From: Streptomyces virginiae
Lineage (GTDB): Bacteria > Actinomycetota > Actinomycetes > Streptomycetales > Streptomycetaceae
Assembly (NCBI RefSeq): GCF_000720455.1
Contig: NZ_JOAK01000029.1
Coordinates: 7,680 to 71,679, forward strand
Direction: 5' to 3'
DNA length: 64,000 nucleotides
The notes under the pieces: model-generated
What the model saw: the letters and a program-made list of their open reading frames with translations, nothing else
Database searches by the model: none
What the model was told of the DNA's origin: nothing
Part shown: positions 16,247 to 26,324 of the stretch, in pieces
Numbering within the stretch: the first letter of the stretch is position 1
How the letters are laid out: each line of letters begins with the position of its first letter
Program-made: the position numbers and the translations under genes

Positions 16247-16968
16247 CGCTGCTCCTCCTCGCCGTGCTGGTCCCGTGTGCCCGGCACCACGATCTCGCTG
16301 CCGGGTACGAGGGCCATGGGGTCGTCTATGCCGTTGGCCTCGGCGATGACCCGCCAGGCCGTCGCGTCGCCGTATTCGCGCCAGGCCAGCATGGCCAGGC
16401 TGTCGCCCGCCACCACGGTGTGCGTGCTGCGGGCGGTGCGTGATCCGGAGGTCGGGTTCTGACCGGGCGGGTCGACGCTCGCCTCTTCGATGGACAGCGA
16501 GCAGGTGGCCCGCAGCGGCTTTCCGTCGACGTCGAAGAGCGTGTACGACACCGACAGGTTCGACAGGACCCCGTCGAAGGAGGTGGTCCGCGCGCTGCCC
16601 CACTCGAAGCGCACCCACGGGCTCGCCGGCTTCTTGCGGCCGAGGCTGGCCGGGGTCGGCACGCACGCCTTCATCAGCTTCTCCACCGCCTGCTCGACCG
16701 AGTTGTCGTGGGTGGCGGTGGCGTCGAGGAACACTTCCAGGCTCAGGGTGCGCGGGCCACTGCCCACGAACTCGGGCAGCGCCGACTGGCCCGCCATGCG
16801 GGACGGGGAGCGCCGCCATTCGGTGGTCTTGCCCAGTTGCAGGGTCGACGGGTTGAACTGCAGGTCGAGCCGGGCGATCGTCCCGCCGGGCTTGGCGCCG
16901 ACCGAGGCCGGGGGCTCCTTGAGGGTGAGCTGGGCCCGGGCGCGGCTGGCGCGTGCCGAGGATGCCAT
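16243..16968 (-). CDS. eCIS LysM-containing baseplate/tube-hub protein
   Basis: 241-aa protein combining an N-terminal CIS tube/hub domain (LDLQFNPSTLQLGKTTEWRRSPSRM ... PRTLSLEVFLDATATHDNSVEQAVEKLM) with a C-terminal LysM motif (HTVVAGDSLAMLAWREYGDATAWRVIAEANGIDDPMALVPGSEIVVPG). It corresponds to Afp7/Pvc7, a T4 gp53-like adaptor between tube end and spike. In this context LysM is thought structural rather than peptidoglycan-binding, since the baseplate is assembled in the cytoplasm. GGAAG precedes the ATG. It overlaps vgrG by 4 bp. Confidence 0.92.
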   Translation of the reverse strand: MASSARASRARAQLTLKEPPASVGAKPGGTIARLDLQFNPSTLQLGKTTEWRRSPSRMAGQSALPEFVGSGPRTLSLEVFLDATATHDNSVEQAVEKLMKACVPTPASLGRKKPASPWVRFEWGSARTTSFDGVLSNLSVSYTLFDVDGKPLRATCSLSIEEASVDPPGQNPTSGSRTARSTHTVVAGDSLAMLAWREYGDATAWRVIAEANGIDDPMALVPGSEIVVPGTRDQHGEEEQR

Positions 16969-17043
16969 GCCGTGGACTTCCTTCCGGGGCGGCGACGAAC
17001 GGGACGGGGGCGAACGGTGCAGGGGCGAGGTGGAGTTGCGGGG

Positions 17044-17469
17044 TCAGGAGGGCAGCAGGCCCGCGTGGGCGATCTCCAGGGTCTCCACCGCCGCCGCGGA
17101 GTTGGCGGGGTCGAAGGACGGCCCCTGCCAGCGCACCGGGACGATCCCGAAGACCTGCCAGCTGATGATCCGGCTCAGGTCGGGCCGCAGCGCCACGATC
17201 TCGCCGTCCTTCGGTTCGACCCGCCGCAGCGTCTCGTCCAGCCAGCGGGCGATCTTCGCCGTGTCGGCGGTGACGGGCCGGGTGAGGGTGATGTTCGACC
17301 AGGTCACGCGGCCGGGCAGCTGCCAGGTGAAGCCGTTGTTGCCGCCCTCGGCGTAGCTCTCCATCTCGACCTCGGCGCCCATGCCCGAGCAGGTGTGGAA
17401 GGCGCCCAGGTCGTTGCCGCCGATCGCCAGCCGGAAGAACACGCTGGTCGCGAAGATGTTGTCCGTCAT
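17044..17469 (-). CDS. eCIS second tail tube protein
   Basis: 141-aa tube protein of the T4 gp19-like family (DNIFATSVFFRLAIGGNDLGAFHTCSGMGAEVEMESYAEGGNNGFTWQLPGRVTWSNITLTRPVTAD). GMGAEVEMESYAEGG and LPGRVTWSNITLTR are family hallmarks. It is distinct from the main tube protein at 21.2-21.6 kb and lies next to the LysM hub, matching the Afp5-type tube-initiator position that adapts the sixfold tube to the threefold spike. Stands about 75 bp from the LysM gene with its own ribosome site region. Confidence 0.9.
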   Translation of the reverse strand: MTDNIFATSVFFRLAIGGNDLGAFHTCSGMGAEVEMESYAEGGNNGFTWQLPGRVTWSNITLTRPVTADTAKIARWLDETLRRVEPKDGEIVALRPDLSRIISWQVFGIVPVRWQGPSFDPANSAAAVETLEIAHAGLLPS

Positions 17470-17503
17470 CGGTCCGTCGTCCGTTTCTCGTTCGTACGTG
17501 TTC

Positions 17504-20500
17504 TCAGCGGCGCCCGTCGAAGGGCCTGCCCGCGCGTTCCCGGCCGCGCCGCAACTCGGTGCGCAGGAGGCGGGCGACCGGGTCGAGCAGACGCCGTGCC
17601 AGGTCGTCCAGGTCGAGGTCGCCGCCGCCGTGGGGCGCGTTCTCGCGCGCGCCCTCGGGCCGGCGAGCCGCTGCGGCGGGGGCGGTCGTCCCGGTACCGG
17701 TCCGGCCGGCCCGGCCCGTGTCCCGCTGTACGGGGGGCGGCGGGCCGCTCGGCGGCGGCGCGGGAACGGCCGGGCCCGGCCCCGGGCCCGGGACTGCGGC
17801 GGGGGTCGACGCCCTGGGCCGTACGACGGGCACGGGCCCGGCGCCCGCGGCGGCGGGTGCCGGCTGGACCACGAGCGGCGGTGTGTACGGGCCGGTCACG
17901 GGCAGGGGGGCCGCCGCGGCACGGGCCGCAGGTGACGCGGGCGCCGGGCGCACGGGGCGTGCGGGGCGCGGCGGTACGGCGGCCGGGCTGCGCCTGCCGT
18001 CGGCGGCACGCTGGACCGGCTGCGTCTGCTGCGTCTGCTGCGTCTGCTGGGGGGCGCCGGTGGACGGGGCGGACCAGCGTGCGGGGACCACCGGCCGGCC
18101 GGCCGGGCGGGGGCCGGGGGCGGCGGCCGGCGCGGCCCCCATGCCCGCCACGTCGAGGGTGCCGAGGGACAGGGGCCGGGCCGCCAGGAGCTGGAGGGCC
18201 CGGGGCGCGGTCGCCTCCGGCGCGGGCGTCCCCCCGACGGCACGGACGGCGACGAGCGGGACCGGGCCGGAGGGCCGCGGGGTGGCGGTGGCCCGCTGGA
18301 CGGGCGGACGCACCCCGGCCGGCCCACCCGTACGGGGCTGCGTGGCGGACGGGCCCGCACCCAGCAGGGGCGCCTGCCCCCGGGACCCGGAGGAGGCGCC
18401 GGACGCGGGTACGGCGGCACTCGCCGGCATCGACGGCAGGGGCGCCCCGAGACCGCTGCGCACGCGCGGGCCGACGGATGCCGGTCCGCTCGCGGCGGGC
18501 TCCGCCTGGCGCTGCACGGTCGGCATGGCCGGAGTCACCGCCGGGCCTGCGGCCGGCTTCGACGGTGTCGCGGTGGGCGGGAGTTCACCGAGCGGCGCGC
18601 CGAGGGGCGCCCGGGTCCGCATCCGCCGGCCGGGTATCTCCGGCGCCGGTCCGCTCGTGGCGGGCTCCGCCTGCCGCTGCACGGTGGGCATGGCGGGGCC
18701 CGGCGCAGTCGGTGCGGGGCTCGACGGCGTTGCCGTGGGCGGGAGTTCGGTGAGGGGCGCGCCGAGCGGTGCGCGGGTGCGCACCGGCTTCTCCGGAGTC
18801 GGCGCCGGGCTGTTCTTCGTGGGCTCTGCCTGTCGCTGAACGGCAGGCAGGGCTGTCGGGGCAGCCGGTGCCGGGCCGCTCGCGGCGGTGGGTTCCGTCT
18901 GTCGCTGCACGGTGGGCATCGCGGGGCCCGGCGCAGTCGGTGCGGGGTTCGACGGCGTTGCCGTGGGCGGGAGTTCGGTGAGGGGCGCGCCGAGCGGCGC
19001 CCGGGTCCGTACCGGCTTCTCGGCCGCCGGTCCGTTCGCCGTGGGCTCTGCCTGTCGCTGAACGGGAGGCAGAGCGGTCGGGGCAGCCGGTGCCGGGCCG
19101 CTCGCGGCGGGCTCCGCCTGTCGCTGCACGGTCGGCATGGCCGGGCCCGCGGCAGCCGTTGCAGGGTTCGACGGCGTTGCCGTGGGCGGGAGTTCGGTCA
19201 GCGGCGCGCCGAGCGGAGCGCGGGTGCGCACCGGCTCCGCCGGAACCGGCGCCGGTCCGCTCGCGGCGGGTTCCGCCTGGCGCTGCACCGTCGGCATGGC
19301 CGGTGCGGCAGGGGGGACGGGGGGCGTCGAGGGTGTGACTGCGGGCGGCACCTCGGTGAGCGGGGTGCCGAGCGGGGCGCGGGTCTGCCCACGCTGCACC
19401 GGGGTGCCCGGGCCGGCCGCGGGCAGGGCGGGGGGACGGACAGCGGCCACGCGGCGCCGGGGCATGGCAGGGACCCGCGCGGCGGTGAGCGCACGGCCGA
19501 CGGGGCGCGGCCGGACCGCAGTGGTCGACCCCCGGCCCGTACGGTCGGGCCGCGCGTCCCCAGGTGCGTCGGACCCGGATGCACGGGCAGCGGCGCGCTG
19601 GACGGGTGCGCCGGCCTGCCCCTCGGCGGACGCCCCGGGTGCCCCGGATGCCCCCGGGACCACCGCGATACGGCGGACCACCGGGAACTGCGCGGGCGAG
19701 GCCGCCGTACGGCCGGGCTCGGCAGGGGAGACGGCGGCGGCCCGCTGCACGCCGGGGGCGGACGCCCCGAGCACGGCTGCGGAGCGGGTGGAGGTGAGGC
19801 CCCGCGCACCGGATCCGGATCCGTCCTGGGGCCGTTCGCGGGACGGTGTCACGGAACTCGCCGCAGCAAGCCGCGTGTCCGGCTTCGCGGCGTCGGCGCC
19901 GGCCCGGGCAGGGGCGCGCGAGACGACCGGGCCCGGCGTACCGGTCTTCGCGCCTCGGTCCGAGGCCGGTGCCGGCCGTACGGCGTCCGGAGCGGAACTG
20001 GCCCCGGACCCCGCCCCGGATCCGGACCCCGCCCCGGATCCGGACCCCGCCCCGGATCCGGACCCCGCCCCGGATCCGGATCGGCTCGGCGAGGCGGCGC
20101 CGGGCCGCGTACGGCGCGAGCTCTGCGGGGTGTCGCGTACGGGTCCCGCCCCGGGCTCCGGCTCCGCGCCGGGCTCGGTGGGAAGCGCCCGCAGCAGCAG
20201 CGGGCCGCCGCCGCTGTGGGTGGGCCGGGCGGTGGCGGGGCGGGCGACCCCGCGGACGAGTCCGGCCGGGGCGGACGGCAGCAGGCCGTGGCCGAGCCCC
20301 GTGTCGAAGGACGGGTCGCGCCACGCGGCCAGGCCGGAGCGGAAGGCGAGCCCGTCGCTGACGCCCAGGGCCGCGCGCGACACGGTCAGCGCGGGCGGCG
20401 CGGTCGTGCGCCAGCCGCCGTCCCAGTCGGCGGGCACCTCAACCGGCGCCGACGCAGGCGCGGGCGCCGGCCCCGAGGAGGCCGGCGCCGTCGCCGCGGT

Positions 20501-20545
20501 GTCCGGCACGGCGGTGCGCCGACGCAGCCTGTCCCGCCATGCCAT
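17504..20545 (-). CDS. Giant Pro/Ala-rich repeat protein of eCIS locus, function unknown
   Basis: 1013-aa low-complexity protein. Residues ~1-70 include a conserved-looking segment (DWDGGWRTTAPPALTVSRAALGVSDGLAFRSGLAAWRDPSF). A long disordered body follows with a GSGSGA run, then units pairing RTRAPLGAPLTELPPTATP with MPTVQRQAEP (about six RAPLG units and more than a dozen VQR motifs). The C-terminus is a charged helix (DLDDLARRLLDPVARLLRTELRRGRERAGRPFD). VQR(Q/A) motifs are frequent in eCIS-linked proteins. Position between the tube assembly genes and the second tube protein, plus extreme length variability potential, makes a tape-measure/ruler role possible, but it could equally be a cargo-loading or scaffold protein. 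No enzyme domain is visible. ATG lies 5 bp after the DUF6760 stop. Confidence 0.7.
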   Translation of the reverse strand: MAWRDRLRRRTAVPDTAATAPASSGPAPAPASAPVEVPADWDGGWRTTAPPALTVSRAALGVSDGLAFRSGLAAWRDPSFDTGLGHGLLPSAPAGLVRGVARPATARPTHSGGGPLLLRALPTEPGAEPEPGAGPVRDTPQSSRRTRPGAASPSRSGSGAGSGSGAGSGSGAGSGSGAGSGASSAPDAVRPAPASDRGAKTGTPGPVVSRAPARAGADAAKPDTRLAAASSVTPSRERPQDGSGSGARGLTSTRSAAVLGASAPGVQRAAAVSPAEPGRTAASPAQFPVVRRIAVVPGASGAPGASAEGQAGAPVQRAAARASGSDAPGDARPDRTGRGSTTAVRPRPVGRALTAARVPAMPRRRVAAVRPPALPAAGPGTPVQRGQTRAPLGTPLTEVPPAVTPSTPPVPPAAPAMPTVQRQAEPAASGPAPVPAEPVRTRAPLGAPLTELPPTATPSNPATAAAGPAMPTVQRQAEPAASGPAPAAPTALPPVQRQAEPTANGPAAEKPVRTRAPLGAPLTELPPTATPSNPAPTAPGPAMPTVQRQTEPTAASGPAPAAPTALPAVQRQAEPTKNSPAPTPEKPVRTRAPLGAPLTELPPTATPSSPAPTAPGPAMPTVQRQAEPATSGPAPEIPGRRMRTRAPLGAPLGELPPTATPSKPAAGPAVTPAMPTVQRQAEPAASGPASVGPRVRSGLGAPLPSMPASAAVPASGASSGSRGQAPLLGAGPSATQPRTGGPAGVRPPVQRATATPRPSGPVPLVAVRAVGGTPAPEATAPRALQLLAARPLSLGTLDVAGMGAAPAAAPGPRPAGRPVVPARWSAPSTGAPQQTQQTQQTQPVQRAADGRRSPAAVPPRPARPVRPAPASPAARAAAAPLPVTGPYTPPLVVQPAPAAAGAGPVPVVRPRASTPAAVPGPGPGPAVPAPPPSGPPPPVQRDTGRAGRTGTGTTAPAAAARRPEGARENAPHGGGDLDLDDLARRLLDPVARLLRTELRRGRERAGRPFDGRR
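18440..19400. repeat. Imperfect long-period coding repeats (RAPLG/VQRQ units)
   Basis: About six imperfect DNA repeats of roughly 150-240 bp within the giant repeat gene. Each carries a block encoding RTRAPLGAPLTELPPTATPS followed by a spacer and PTVQRQAEP. Near-identical stretches between copies (for example around 18735-18785 and 18965-19015) point to recent duplication. Confidence 0.8.
20004..20075. repeat. 18-bp in-frame tandem repeat
   Basis: Four exact tandem copies of CCGGACCCCGCCCCGGAT in the giant repeat gene, encoding GSGAGS units on the minus strand. Exact identity suggests recent slippage expansion. Confidence 0.9.
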
Positions 20546-20549
20546 CTGC

Positions 20550-20708
20550 TCAACCGCCTTCGTTCACACGGGTGTTGATACGAGCTATCTCGGTGACCCA
20601 GTCCTGGCGCTCGCCGTGGGTCAGGTCGAGGATCTCGTCGCGCCGCCAGTGGAAGTGGTAGGCGATGTACGCGATCTCCTCCCGGAGCCGGGGGAGCGCG
20701 TACGTCAC
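20550..20708 (-). CDS. DUF6760-type small eCIS protein
   Basis: 52-aa protein reading VTYALPRLREEIAYIAYHFH then WRRDEILDLTHGERQDWVTEIARINTRVNEGG. The EEIAYIAYHFHW and ILDLTHGERQDWV blocks match the small conserved protein (DUF6760) found next to the tube and tail assembly genes of eCIS and related prophage tails. A homologous role to a small tail assembly chaperone subunit is plausible. The GTG start overlaps the stop of the upstream tail assembly gene, so the two are translated together, resembling the paired G/GT chaperone products of phage tails. Confidence 0.8.
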   Translation of the reverse strand: MTYALPRLREEIAYIAYHFHWRRDEILDLTHGERQDWVTEIARINTRVNEGG

Positions 20709-21202
20709 GATTCCCCCAGGCGCCCACCGGAGAGGTCGACCTCGAAGCCGCCGTCGCAGTGCGGGCAGGTGACCGCCGCGCGGGTGTGGCCCTCGCTGTT
20801 GACGCGCCGGTAGAAGTCCTGGAGGAACGCGACGTCGGTCGCGTACATCCGCTCCACGACCCCGGCGTGCACGTCGGTGATGGTGCCGAGCCGGGTGATC
20901 ACCTGGCTCAGCAGCACCACGCTCAGGTACGCCGGGTTCTCCTTGACCCGCAGGTCGATCTGCGGGCGGAGCTCGTCGCGCGCGGTGGCCAGGCGCATCG
21001 CGCCGTGCCGGTGCACCGTGCCCGCCTCGTCCACGTAACCGCGCGGCAGCTCGAACTCGAACTCCGTGCGCAGCCCGTGGTCCTCGCGCGGGGCCGGAGC
21101 GGCGGCGGCCGGGGGTGCCGCCGCCTGCTCCGGGGCCTGGGCGGGCGCCGTGACCTGGAGGATCTCCTCCAGGCTGCCCGCGGTCACGGTACGGCGCCTC
21201 AT
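20705..21202 (-). CDS. eCIS tail assembly/chaperone-like protein
   Basis: 165-aa protein between the tube and DUF6760 genes. An Ala/Pro-rich lead (APAQAPEQAAAPPAAAAPAP) precedes the conserved part TEFEFELPRGYVDEAGTVHRHGAMRLATARDELRPQIDLRVKENPAYLSVVLLSQVITRLGTI ... LQDFYRRVNSEG, ending in a CPHC motif (VTCPHCDGGFEVDL) that may bind zinc with partners. The layout matches phage tail assembly proteins needed for tube formation around a ruler. ATG overlaps the tube gene stop (ATGA). Confidence 0.78.
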   Translation of the reverse strand: MRRRTVTAGSLEEILQVTAPAQAPEQAAAPPAAAAPAPREDHGLRTEFEFELPRGYVDEAGTVHRHGAMRLATARDELRPQIDLRVKENPAYLSVVLLSQVITRLGTITDVHAGVVERMYATDVAFLQDFYRRVNSEGHTRAAVTCPHCDGGFEVDLSGGRLGES

Positions 21203-21639
21203 TCGACGATGATCTCCTCGAACACGATGGTCACGGACTCGGTGGCCGCGGCGGACTCGCCGGCCTTGAGGGAGGGGCCCTCCCACTTGGAGGCCCAGCC
21301 CTGCATCAGCTGGATGCGGCGGATGGTCGCGCCCGTGGAGTCCTTGATCTCGATCGTGAGGTTCTGTCGCGCGGTGTCGACGGCGCCGTTGTTGAGGGTC
21401 TCCTTGATCCACTTGGTGAACTCGCTGCTCTTGTCGAGTCCCCGGGTGATCGTGACCTCGCCCGCCTGGCGCGCGCCGGGCTGCTTGCGGATGATCTGCT
21501 TGCCCTCCGCGCTGACCTGGCGGACCTCGACGACCTCTTCCTCGACGGTCAGGCCGCTGATCTCCTGGATCGATTCGACCAGGTAGCCGCCGAGCTGCAC
21601 GCCGAAGATATGGGTGGAAAGAGCATCGCCCTCTGCCAT
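21199..21639 (-). CDS. eCIS inner tube protein (gp19/Hcp-like)
   Basis: 146-aa major tube subunit that stacks as hexameric rings inside the sheath. Features: ALSTHIFGVQLGGYLVESIQEISGLTVEEEVVEVRQVSAEGKQIIRKQPGARQAGEVTITRGLDKSSEFTKWIKETLNNGA, the ISGL ... GEVTITRGLD...F..W core of the gp19-type tube family. It lies directly downstream of the sheath (about 60 bp), the standard sheath-tube order, and upstream of tail assembly genes with 4-bp overlaps. The different length and sequence from the second tube protein indicate separate roles. Confidence 0.93.
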   Translation of the reverse strand: MAEGDALSTHIFGVQLGGYLVESIQEISGLTVEEEVVEVRQVSAEGKQIIRKQPGARQAGEVTITRGLDKSSEFTKWIKETLNNGAVDTARQNLTIEIKDSTGATIRRIQLMQGWASKWEGPSLKAGESAAATESVTIVFEEIIVE

Positions 21640-21698
21640 GACTGTCCTTCACCTTTCCTTGCTGCTGCTGGTCCCGCCGGTGCCGCCGGCCCGGAGGG

Positions 21699-23264
<1,566 letters not shown>

Positions 23265-23433
23265 GCTCGCTCCTTCGTCACGGCTTGCAATCAGGTCTGG
23301 TCACAGCCTCGTGCGCGTGCGTCGCAGTCGGCAGGGGCGTGCGGACCTGGTCAGGGGCAAGTGCGCTGCCCTCACGGTCGTTTCCGCCGGGCCGTCCAGG
23401 CAGCGCGCCCGCCCCGAATGCCCCGTCCGCGGC

Positions 23434-25623
23434 TCACACGTCCGTGACCTGGCCCAGGTACGGTCCGAACTCGCCCTCCAGGACCAGGCGTCCGAGCTTG
23501 CGGTACTCCTGGGCGACGGCGGTCATCACCTGGCGCATCGTCAGCGGTCCGCCCGCCGCGGCCGCGAAGTAGGCGGCCGTCACCGCGCAGGACCGGATCG
23601 AGCCGCCGGCCAGTTCGAACCGCTCCGCGCAGAAGCCGAGATCGACGTCGTCGGCCCGGGGCAGCCGGTCGCCCAGGCAGCGTTCCCACAGGGCCCGGCG
23701 CTGGGCGGCGTCGGGCACCGGGAAGTCCGCGATCACGTCGAGGCGGCGGGTGAACGCCTCGTCGAGGTTGGCCCGCAGGTTGGTCGTCAGGATGGCGATG
23801 CCGTCGAAGGACTCCATCCGCTGGAGCAGGTAGGCCGACTCCATGTTGGCGTGCTTGTCGTGGGAGTCCTTCACGTCCGAGCGCTTGCCGAAGATCGCGT
23901 CGGCCTCGTCGAAGAGCAGCACCGCGTTGACGGCGGACGCCTCCGTGAAGATCCGCTCCAGGTTCTTCTCGGTCTCGCCGACGTACTTGTCGACGACCGT
24001 GGACAGGTCCACCACGTACAGGTCCATGCCCAGGTCGGCGGCCACCACCTCGGCGGACATGGTCTTGCCGGTGCCGGAGGAGCCCGCGAACAGGGCGATC
24101 ACCCCGCGTCCGCGGCCGCCGCCGGGGCGCATGCCCCACTGGCCGAGGACCTGGTCGCGGTGGTGTGCGCGCACCGCGAGTTCGCGCAGCCGGCGGTGGG
24201 TGGGGGCGGGCAGCACCAGATCGTCCCAGCCCACGGCGGGCTCCACCCGGCGGGCGAGGCGGGCCAGGCCCGCGCCGTTCTGGGCCCGTACGGCGGCGCG
24301 CAGGTCGGCGGGGGAGACGGGACGGCCGTCGAGCGCGGCGGTGCGCGAGGCGGTGTCGGCGGCGCGCCGCAGCTGCCCGGCGTCGAGGCGGTGCGCGGAC
24401 ACGGACCGGGCGAGCGCTTCGACCTCGCCGGACCCGGCCGCCCCACCCGGCTCGCCGTGCTGCTCCCGGTGTTCACCGTGCTCTGCGGCGGCGCGTTCCA
24501 GCGCGTGCCGCCAGCGCGCGGCCTGCCGGTCGGGGGAGGGGGCCGTCACCGTCAGGGAGACGGGGGTGGCGGCCGCCCAGGCGGGCTCCCAGCCGCTCGT
24601 GCCGTGTGTGAACAGGGGGATGCCGCGCAGCACCGTGCACAGCGTGCGCAGTACGTGGGCGCGTTCGTCGGGCTTGTCGGGCAGGGCCTCCAGCGGCCCG
24701 AGCAGCACGCCGGCGCCCAGCAGCCGGGCTTCGCGGGCTGCGGCGCGGGCGAGTGCGGGCAGGGCGCGGGCGTGGTGGGTCAGCGCCGACGGGTCCAGGA
24801 CCAGGGGACGCAGCCCGCGGGCCCGCAGGGCGGCGGCGGCCAGGCCCTCGGGGTCGCCGCCGCGGGTGCGCAGGTGGACGTGGCCGGTGCCGCTCAGGGC
24901 CGCGGCGGCGGCCCGGTGCAGCTCGTCGGGGTCGACGGCCGGGTCGTCGGCGGCCTCCCCGAGCACCTCGGCCAGCTGCGGATCGGGCGCGCAGTCGCCG
25001 AGGAGGTGGGCGGTGACCCGGTCCGGTACGGCCAGTACCCGTGACAGGGGCGGTCGTTCGGGTTCGTTGACCTCCAGCAGGCCGCCCGCGACGAGCGGTG
25101 CGCCGGGGGCGAGCCGGAAGCGTGCGGCGGCGGCCCGGTCGCGGCCGCACAGTTCGAGGGCGAGTCCGACGGTGGGCCGGCGGCGCGTCAGGTCGTCGTT
25201 GAGGTAGCCGTAGAGCCGTTCGAAGCGGGCGTCCAGGTCCGGGGCGAGCGCGACCAGGAGCAGGTCCACGTCCAGCGGCTGCAGGCCGAAGCGCGTGACG
25301 AGGACGTCGAGCGGTGAGCCGGGCGGCGGCGGGCCGGCCGGGGCGAGCGCGGGCAGGTCCGGGGCGGGTTCCCCGTCCAGGATCCGGGCGACCGCCTCGG
25401 GCGTGAGGTACTGGCCCCGGTAGGGGTCGTCGGGGTCGGGGTCGACGGCGCGCCGCAGGTCCACGGCCATCCGGACCCGTTCCTCGACGAGCCGGAGCCG
25501 TGCCCACAGGTGGGGGACCTCGCCGTCGAGGGCCCGGTCCGGGTCCCGGTCCCGGTCCGGGTCCCGGTCCGGGTCCGGGTCCGGGTCCGGCGCGGTGGCC
25601 TGGGGCTGGAGGGTGTGCGTCAC
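23434..25623 (-). CDS. eCIS AAA+ ATPase (Afp15-like)
   Basis: 729-aa AAA+ ATPase typical of eCIS, required for assembly or recycling in characterised systems. An N-terminal acidic/basic repeat (DPDPDPDRDPDRDRDPDR), encoded by a 6-bp tandem repeat, is followed by an ATPase-associated helical domain (LDVDLLLVALAPDLDARFERLYGYLNDDLTRRRPTVGLALEL). The C-terminal AAA module has Walker A GSSGTGKT at about residue 513, the pore-like YVGETEKNLERIF, Walker B LLFDEADAIF, and TTNLRANLDEAFTRRLD as sensor/arginine-finger region. GTG overlaps the DUF4255 stop by 4 bp. Confidence 0.93.
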   Translation of the reverse strand: MTHTLQPQATAPDPDPDPDRDPDRDRDPDRALDGEVPHLWARLRLVEERVRMAVDLRRAVDPDPDDPYRGQYLTPEAVARILDGEPAPDLPALAPAGPPPPGSPLDVLVTRFGLQPLDVDLLLVALAPDLDARFERLYGYLNDDLTRRRPTVGLALELCGRDRAAAARFRLAPGAPLVAGGLLEVNEPERPPLSRVLAVPDRVTAHLLGDCAPDPQLAEVLGEAADDPAVDPDELHRAAAAALSGTGHVHLRTRGGDPEGLAAAALRARGLRPLVLDPSALTHHARALPALARAAAREARLLGAGVLLGPLEALPDKPDERAHVLRTLCTVLRGIPLFTHGTSGWEPAWAAATPVSLTVTAPSPDRQAARWRHALERAAAEHGEHREQHGEPGGAAGSGEVEALARSVSAHRLDAGQLRRAADTASRTAALDGRPVSPADLRAAVRAQNGAGLARLARRVEPAVGWDDLVLPAPTHRRLRELAVRAHHRDQVLGQWGMRPGGGRGRGVIALFAGSSGTGKTMSAEVVAADLGMDLYVVDLSTVVDKYVGETEKNLERIFTEASAVNAVLLFDEADAIFGKRSDVKDSHDKHANMESAYLLQRMESFDGIAILTTNLRANLDEAFTRRLDVIADFPVPDAAQRRALWERCLGDRLPRADDVDLGFCAERFELAGGSIRSCAVTAAYFAAAAGGPLTMRQVMTAVAQEYRKLGRLVLEGEFGPYLGQVTDV

Positions 25624-26324
25624 GGCTGGCGTTCTCCTCGTCGCCGGCGGGCGGGGGCCTTGGGCCGTTCCCGGGATCCGCCGAAGCCTTCCGGCCCCGG
25701 CGCGCTCAGCTCGACGTAGCGCAGCCGGCGCGGGCTCCCGTCGCCGTCCGGTTCGGTCCGGGGTACGGAGTCCACCACGAGGCCCTGGGTGACCGGCGGG
25801 GCGGCGACCTTGCTGATGCCGGCCAGCGGGGCCTTCACGCGCAGCCCGAGGGACGGCTTGAGTTCGCCGCCCAGCGCCGACCACACGTCGGAGGCGGCCG
25901 GCGCGTCCATTCCGGTGCCGCCCGCGTCCACGTCCACGAGCAGGCCGAGGTCGGCGAGGGTGCCGGTGAGCAGGCGCGGTGGCAGCGTGTCGGTGTTCAC
26001 CAGGCAGGACAGCACCTGCGACAGCAGCCGGTGCTCGTCCTGCGGCCTGCCCGCCCAGGCGGTGACCAGGTACGTCAGCTCGAACCAGCGGGGCGGGGTG
26101 CGGCGCGCGACGACGAAGCCGTCCGCGTCGTACACCTCGCCGGCGCCGCTGCCGCGCCGGGTCGGGTCCTCCCGGATGTCGTACAGGAACACGCAGACCG
26201 TGGGCGCGCTGCGGCGGGCCGCCCAGTCCCGGGTCGGCGCGTCGAAGACGACCTCGACGCCCGACGCCTCCAGGCCGGACTCCGCCAGCAGCCGCCGCAG
26301 CCCTTCGTCGACCTCGTGGATCAC
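25620..26324 (-). CDS. eCIS DUF4255 tail terminator/cap protein (Afp16-like)
   Basis: 234-aa DUF4255 (Pvc16_N) protein. In Afp/PVC and related particles this protein caps the distal tube end and sets the point where tube growth stops. Matching features: IHEVDEGLRRLLAESGLEASGVEVVFDAPTRDWAARRSAPTVCVFLYDIREDPTRRG ... RWFELTYLVTAWAGRPQDEHRLLSQVLSCLVN, the characteristic sequence including LTYLVTAW....DEHRLL. The C-terminus is basic (RRRRGERQP). The GTG start overlaps the upstream TolB-like gene and its own stop overlaps the AAA+ gene, so all three are translationally coupled. Confidence 0.92.
   Translation of the reverse strand: MIHEVDEGLRRLLAESGLEASGVEVVFDAPTRDWAARRSAPTVCVFLYDIREDPTRRGSGAGEVYDADGFVVARRTPPRWFELTYLVTAWAGRPQDEHRLLSQVLSCLVNTDTLPPRLLTGTLADLGLLVDVDAGGTGMDAPAASDVWSALGGELKPSLGLRVKAPLAGISKVAAPPVTQGLVVDSVPRTEPDGDGSPRRLRYVELSAPGPEGFGGSRERPKAPARRRRGERQP

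Noticed and set aside
19137..20813. 558-aa plus-strand frame opposite the giant repeat protein
   Set aside because: Antisense to the repeat gene; it also crosses DUF6760, which has diagnostic sequence on the minus strand.
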